Both the position numbers and the translations under genes were made by a program. DNA of 64,000 bases, from the NCBI GenBank assembly GCA_948567375.1, contig OX419756.1:27568552-27632551 (forward strand), read 5' to 3'. Of this stretch, positions 61,601-64,000 are shown piece after piece. Each line of letters starts with the position of its first letter. Within the stretch, counting starts at the first letter, position 1. This DNA comes from Lunularia cruciata (taxonomy: Eukaryota > Streptophyta > Marchantiopsida > Lunulariales > Lunulariaceae). The notes below the pieces were generated by a model, which made no database searches, was not told the DNA's origin, and saw nothing but the letters and a program-made list of their open reading frames with translations.

Positions 61601-64000
61601 AGCCTTGGTTAAGATTGCCGATGGGCAGCGATCTCCAGTCTTAAAATTTTGGACAAGCGTCAGGGTGGTTTGTATTCCGCTGTTAGCTTTTTCCATCACA
61701 GCTTGGGTAACAGAGATATTCCACGAGCGCCTCTTGAATTTAGCTTGCTTTCCTTGTAAGACTATCAGAATTTTTGTCGTTGCTATCATGCAAGTTACTG
61801 TTTCCAGCTAAGGAGTGCTCTATTATCCATTCACGCTGAACGTTTCAAGTAGGCCCACGGTCCTAAGATTTCCGCGTTGGTTTTGTTGGTATGGATACCT
61901 ATTAAGCATGGGCTAGATTCCCAGTGAGTTTGTAGGCATGTTTCGGTTGTTGCAAGGTCGTTAAGAAAATCGCGTGGGCTCTCTATTGATGGTCAAGCAC
62001 ATATAATACGAAACCGGGAAAGTTTCTTCTCAGGTGTTTCTTTTCTTGGGTAATTGACTTTTCCCGTCTTCGTTTGAGGCAGTGACTCACGCCCAAAGGG
62101 TCTTGAAATCTAATTACTAGAGGTGCTTCTTGACGCCGTCAGATATTAACCGTCGATATGTGCACAAAACACGTATTCACAAGCTGCTGAACACGTGGTC
62201 TCGTTCCAACAAGAATGGGCCGGGAGATATGTTTATGAATCCCTCAGAAGAGAGACGGGCCGCGAAGCAGGATGCATATTCAGAGAAGATATCATCTCCA
62301 GCATATATCCTCAACATTACCTGTCCTTTCTCTGAATATGACATCACTTTTGAAGCTTCGAAGACATTAGTTGAGTTCAAGGTAAGCGTGTATATCCTCT
62401 TGCACGCGCGGATAACAGTGGATGAAGGGGAATGTGGTTCTTATGTGACTCGTGAAAATTTCTTGGAGGTTTTGAGGTTACATTGAGACCGGTGGCAGAA
62501 TATCTAAATAGGCACTGAGGAGCACTTTTGTCAACGTTGTGTATTTTCACCAGCCTCACTGACAGTGATTGATGTAACTGTAGAACTGGTTACCAGTGGT
62601 AGCCTTCGTGAAGAGTATCCTTCAAAGCGTGTGGGGAACTCTTCTGAGCACGCAGGAACGTGGTAAGTCGATATCACTGGATTTTGTCTGAATATGCAGG
62701 TATTTGGTATATATGCTAATGTATATGGTCGTCCGGAAGATGTCGACGGAATTTTATACAAAGGTCCTGAGTCGTGCTTTACACTTTTGTCAGGGTTAAG
62801 ACATGATTATGAAAGAAGTCCAGAGCTGGCACTCAAGAAACAGTCAAGCAGCAATAAGATTCGCCGGCAAACGAGTTCCATGCCTTCCTCTAGCCCAAAT
62901 ATTATACCTCCAATGGCAGTGCGCCGAGCAATGGTCCAAGGACATTTAGATGATACTTGCGGTGTCAAGAAAGCAACGGATGCCGAGCATTCAAGAGCTG
63001 ATTCCAAGTCAAGGTTTATGTCAAAAGGTCCAGCTTCATCTACTCATATGATAAACGGCAAAAGAAGCGAAAGGAAACCATCTCCTGATACACTTCTGGA
63101 AGCAGAACTTCTAAAACCCACTAAGAGCTTGACTAGAAATTCCAATTACAGCAGAGATGAAATCATGCTGAAGCGAACATGGCCAATGGCTGTCTGTAAG
63201 GGAAATGGAGTGCTAAAGAAGTCAGGAGAGCAACCACAGGGAGATGATACGTTTGTGACATCCATTCAAGTTCCAAGATCGCCTGGCGACAGTAATATGT
63301 TTACGGACTTGGAACTTTCACCATACAATAGATGGATGACATCATCGTGCAATGGGAGACAAATCAAATCTCCTTCTGATTTGTCCCTATTCTCTAGCAG
63401 CCCTTTGTCTTTGAACGGCATTCACTGCGAGACCAGATTACCTCCAGTGCATGCTTACAGTAGATCGGCTGTTGGTTTATTTGAACGGCTCAATGACCTG
63501 AACGTCGTACCCAGGTTCTCAGAAGGAGACATGGAGGGAGAGACAGATGAAGCTCCAAAAGAAGTTCCTGATCTAAACCTGAGGGCATCTTTCTGGTCTG
63601 GGAGTGATGATTCCTTTGACGTTAGCGTGCCAGATAGCTCAGACTGTCTCCCAGAAGTCAGGAGTCGTTCTCCTCATGATTTGGGGCCACAGGAAGCCCT
63701 CTCGTGGATATATTGCGGTATTCGTGGTGATGAGAGTGGCACTGAACCAAATTGGAAATTTAGGAAGCGCTTGACACTAAGTGGAAAGGCTGGACCTGAT
63801 GAGGATGATCTCCCTAGCTATGATTATGCTCAGAGACTCCATCGTGTTTTTGACTGGGAAGATGACATAGGTGAAGTGGGACAGTGCGAGGAATATGGCT
63901 GGAAAATTCATGGTGAAAAAGATATTGAGCACTTCAAATTTGAAGCAAATGGCCGGGACCACATTCAGAATTTTGATGAATCACGCACAAAATGTTACAT
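58604..64000 (+). CDS. MLH3: DNA mismatch repair protein MLH3, N-terminal part, runs off the window
   Basis: MutL homologue that pairs with MLH1 in mismatch repair and meiotic crossing-over. Exons 1-10: 58604-58762, 58960-59011, 59348-59395, 59729-59883, 59989-60046, 60594-60651, 61023-61109, 61259-61424, 61572-61587 and 62143-62381, all GT..AG and in phase. GHKL ATPase motifs: EELVCNSIDAGAT, DDNGCGIS, GERHATSK and TLGFRGEAL; then VKDIFYNQPVRRRLL, FVLMHPRVSFKV, FLYINRRYVHKTRIHKLL and SSPAYILNITCPFSEYDITF. A large exon from 62700 (acceptor AG at 62698-62699) is open to base 64000 in one frame and reads as a polar, poorly conserved linker, as in MLH3. The join from 62382 to 62700 is unresolved: direct splicing keeps frame, but a small exon may lie between. 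The endonuclease domain should lie beyond the window. The start ATG precedes KRLSAPVISRLRS. Confidence 0.93.
61161..61202. repeat. Short ATCTTGC-type tandem repeat in MLH3 intron 7
   Basis: About six imperfect copies of CATCTTG or CATCTTA units, all within the intron between 61110 and 61258. Confidence 0.85.

Noticed and set aside
1-64000. CRISPR arrays, bacterial operons or phage modules
   Set aside because: The repeats are tandem without spacers, and the genes have spliceosomal introns; this is plant nuclear DNA.

Overview
This is nuclear DNA of a land plant. The evidence is several intron-containing genes of plant families (a TIC21-type plastid envelope protein, a plant DOXC-type 2-oxoglutarate dioxygenase, a LURP-one-related protein, an FHA2-type regulator, THO6, an RLPH2-type phosphatase, a plant GPP-type phosphatase and MLH3), lying among Ty3/gypsy, Ty1/copia and non-LTR retroelement remains. 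Introns are mostly 100-1500 bases with GT..AG ends. I read it as a non-flowering plant, perhaps a moss or other bryophyte, but that guess rests on general impression only.

Layout. 1-9.4 kb: two heavily decayed retroelements on the + strand, a Ty3/gypsy copy with RT, RNase H, integrase and a probable PHD-finger relic (about 1.2-4.6 kb) and a non-LTR element with a C-terminal CCHC plus endonuclease-like domain (about 6.9-9.4 kb). 9.4-15.8 kb: gene-poor, with several tandem duplications and a 116-bp minisatellite. 15.9-18.0 kb: a 2OG dioxygenase gene (+) that seems to lack part of one exon. 19.0-20.2 kb: a LURP-one-related gene (-) with a damaged middle exon. 22.7-24.3 kb: an FHA2-like gene (-). 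27.6-31.7 kb: a complete six-exon glycerol-3-phosphatase-like gene (-) whose first intron holds a frameshifted, intronless UBC27-like E2 copy. 33.2-37.7 kb: a complete thirteen-exon THO6 WD40 gene (+). 39.2-40.1 kb: an intronless RLPH2-like phosphatase (+). 40.1-47.1 kb: AT-rich, no recognised gene. 47.1-50.4 kb: an internally rearranged, non-autonomous copia element with two LTRs. 51.1-54.1 kb: a complete four-exon TIC21/PIC1-like gene (-). 54.1-58.6 kb: AT-rich spacer. 58.6-64.0 kb: the N-terminal two thirds or so of MLH3 (+), running off the window end.

The genes do not form a pathway: they are unrelated housekeeping functions (mRNA export, mismatch repair, plastid import, phosphatases). 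Exon joins for GPP, THO6 and TIC21 were worked out base by base and keep phase throughout; those for FHA2 and the first ten MLH3 exons also keep phase. The dioxygenase and LURP-one genes do not assemble into intact frames. The most unusual things are the nested E2 retrocopy, the 16-nt MLH3 exon, the rearranged copia element, the decayed non-LTR element and the repeated occurrence of two-copy tandem duplications.
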